Positions 4,768 to 6,105 of a stretch of 6,105 nt of DNA are shown here, in pieces. Under the pieces are notes generated by a model. It had not been told where the DNA came from and made no database searches. It saw nothing but the letters and a program-made list of their open reading frames with translations. The first letter of the stretch is position 1. Each line of letters starts with the position of its first letter. The position numbers and the translations under genes are program-made. Origin of the DNA: Acidimicrobiia bacterium (lineage in GTDB: Bacteria; Actinomycetota; Acidimicrobiia; Acidimicrobiales; Bin134); NCBI GenBank assembly GCA_009843565.1, contig VYDF01000126.1, forward strand, positions 1-6,105. Reading direction: 5' to 3'.

Positions 4768-6105
4768 TTGAGTTCAGAACCAGGCGCGGGCCCGGCCACC
4801 GATACGCCCCTTTCGGTAAGGGGCGCCTCCCGGCGGTTCGGTTCCGTCCAGGCCCTGGCCAATGTGGATTTCACGCTGGAAGCAGGTGAGATCCACGCGC
4901 TCGTCGGCGAGAACGGGGCGGGCAAATCTACTCTGGCCAAGATTGTCGCCGGATCGATCCGGTCTGATGCCGGTTCGATGAGCCTGTTTGGCCAGCCGTA
5001 CCAGCCGTTATCGCGCCGAGAAGGAGCCGCCGCGGGCGTTGCCCACGTGCGACAACAGCTTTCGCTGGTCCGAGGACTCACCGTCGCCCAAAACCTGCAA
5101 CTGGGAAGGCCCGGCGCCCCCGCGGTCTTCAACGCTGCTGCGGCCCGGGCCGAGGTCGAGCGGTGGTCCGATGAGTTCGCCCTCAGCGTTCCGGCGGAGA
5201 GACTTGTCGACGACATGCCCCTAGCGGTGCGACAGCAGGCCGAGATTCTCATCGCCGTGGCCTGGGGAGCGCGGCTGTTGATCCTCGACGAGCCCAGCTC
5301 GGCGCTGGGGCCGCTTGAGACCAATGCCCTGATCGCGCTGTGCCACCGACTTCGGGGCGAGGGCACACCGATCCTCTACATCTCCCATCGATTGCCGGAG
5401 CTAGCCGAGTTGGCCGACCGGCTCACCGTTTTGCGGGCTGGCAGGGTGGTGGTCGAAGGGGCCGATGTGCGAGGCGCCGACCTCCGCGAGGTGGCCACGC
5501 TGATGATCGGCGATGTCTCGCTCCTTGAGGTCAATCGGCCCGAGATCGAGCGAGGATCGACTCGATTGAGCGTGAGCGACCTCTCCGTTTCGTCGGCACA
5601 GGAGATCGGTTGCCACGGTCTCGATTTCGAGGTGGCCGGTGGGGAAATTCTCGGGGTGGTCGGCATCGCCGGCAACGGGCAAGAATCGCTGGCCAAAGCC
5701 CTTACCGGACAGGTCAAGCTGTCGAGCGGCCATGTCCTGGTGGATGGGGTGGACATCTCCGGATCAGCCCGCGAGGCCATTGCCGCTGGAGTCGCCCACC
5801 TGCATGAGGACCGCTCGACCGGACTGGCCGCAGCATTTTCTGTGGCCGACAACGCCACCGCCCGCCATGTGGGAAGCCGGCGATTCACCCGTTTCGGCGT
5901 CAGACTGCCGGAAAAGATCGCCCGCCACGCCCGGGAACTGGCCGAGCGATTTCAGGTCCGTCCTCCGGAACCGACAGCCAAGGCCAGCTCTCTGTCGGGC
6001 GGGAATCAGCAGAAGTTGATGGCCGCTCGTGAGCTCGAGAAGAACCCCACGGTTCTGGTGGCCCATGGGCCGACGAAGGGACTCGACCCTGAGGCGGCCA
6101 AAGCC
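4768..6105 (+). CDS. ABC transporter ATP-binding protein, double NBD, nucleoside/simple-sugar importer type (3' end cut off)
   Basis: Cytoplasmic ATPase of the BMP-linked importer, with two fused nucleotide-binding domains like YufO/NupA and sugar ATPases such as RbsA. The frame is open from TTG 4768 to the right edge (446 codons; relatives have about 500-510). NBD1 has Walker A GENGAGKST (47-55), Q-loop Q96, Walker B LLILDEP (170-176) with catalytic E175, and H-loop H207. Its signature, usually SVGMQQ-like after DM, is PLAVRQQ (151-157), losing the key Ser and Gly. NBD2 has a family-typical degenerate Walker A (GIAGNGQES, 299-307), an intact signature LSGGNQQK (409-416), and AHGPTKGLD (432-440) in place of Walker B Asp-Glu. 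TTG 4768 is chosen because it gives a usual N-terminus before LSVRGASRRFG and lies 7 nt after the lipoprotein stop. No Shine-Dalgarno is visible, so translational coupling is likely. TTG 4702, inside the lipoprotein gene, is a less likely start. Permease genes should follow. Confidence 0.92.
   Translation, partial: MSSEPGAGPATDTPLSVRGASRRFGSVQALANVDFTLEAGEIHALVGENGAGKSTLAKIVAGSIRSDAGSMSLFGQPYQPLSRREGAAAGVAHVRQQLSLVRGLTVAQNLQLGRPGAPAVFNAAAARAEVERWSDEFALSVPAERLVDDMPLAVRQQAEILIAVAWGARLLILDEPSSALGPLETNALIALCHRLRGEGTPILYISHRLPELAELADRLTVLRAGRVVVEGADVRGADLREVATLMIGDVSLLEVNRPEIERGSTRLSVSDLSVSSAQEIGCHGLDFEVAGGEILGVVGIAGNGQESLAKALTGQVKLSSGHVLVDGVDISGSAREAIAAGVAHLHEDRSTGLAAAFSVADNATARHVGSRRFTRFGVRLPEKIARHARELAERFQVRPPEPTAKASSLSGGNQQKLMAARELEKNPTVLVAHGPTKGLDPEAAKA
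4805..4825 (+). promoter_or_regulatory. GC-rich stem-loop near the lipoprotein/ATPase junction
   Basis: CGCCCCTT (4805-4812) pairs perfectly with AAGGGGCG (4818-4825) around the 5-nt loop TCGGT. The hairpin begins 45 nt after the lipoprotein stop codon and lies in about codons 13-20 of the ATPase frame. No T-run follows, so it is not a classic intrinsic terminator. Stem-loops after binding-protein genes often protect the upstream mRNA or reduce expression of the downstream transporter genes, which would suit this position; that role is inferred. Confidence 0.45.

Noticed and set aside
4515..5366. Minus-strand open frame of 283 codons
   Set aside because: It runs antisense across the lipoprotein end and ATPase start, is rich in Ser, Ala and Arg as shadow frames are, and shows no domain. 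The plus strand there has clear Walker A and other motifs.
5836..6090. ATPase NBD2 as a broken domain because Walker A Lys and Walker B Asp-Glu are missing
   Set aside because: The GNGQ form of Walker A and the A-x-x-PT-x-GLD form of Walker B are normal for NBD2 in this importer family and the frame is intact.

Overview
The window is about 6.1 kb of GC-rich bacterial DNA. It holds four protein genes and almost no spare sequence. High GC, GTG and TTG starts, and a lipoprotein whose N-terminus reads AAACGNDDD followed by a long Glu-Pro spacer suggest an actinobacterium, perhaps of the Acidimicrobiia type. This placement is inference; there is no rRNA or other marker gene.

Layout. (1) Positions 1-1991, minus strand: the molybdopterin-binding large subunit of a xanthine dehydrogenase-family hydroxylase, open at the left edge and missing its C-terminus. 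(2) A divergent gap of about 80 bp. (3) About 2075-3472, plus: an amidohydrolase of subtype III that closely resembles the triazine hydrolase TrzN, including the rare threonine where nearly all relatives have the metal-binding aspartate. (4) A 106-bp gap (3473-3578) with a plausible promoter, a tandem 10-bp repeat, a perfect inverted repeat and a strong ribosome binding site. (5) 3579-4760, plus: a BMP (PnrA/BmpA-type) lipoprotein that binds the transported solute. (6) 4768 to the right edge, plus: the double-domain ATPase of the same ABC importer. Its permease genes would be expected beyond the window.

How the genes may work together. BMP-type importers are known mainly for purine nucleosides and related small molecules, TrzN-type enzymes hydrolyse a substituent off an aza-aromatic ring, and xanthine dehydrogenase-type enzymes hydroxylate such rings. 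Side by side they suggest uptake followed by hydrolytic and oxidative breakdown of a nitrogen heterocycle (a purine, pterin, pyrimidine or triazine-like compound). The true substrate cannot be read from the sequence. The most notable points are the TrzN-like active site in an apparently chromosomal catabolic setting, the one-sided degeneration of the ATPase, and a GC-rich hairpin at the binding-protein/ATPase junction. No tRNA, rRNA, CRISPR array, insertion sequence or integrase was seen.
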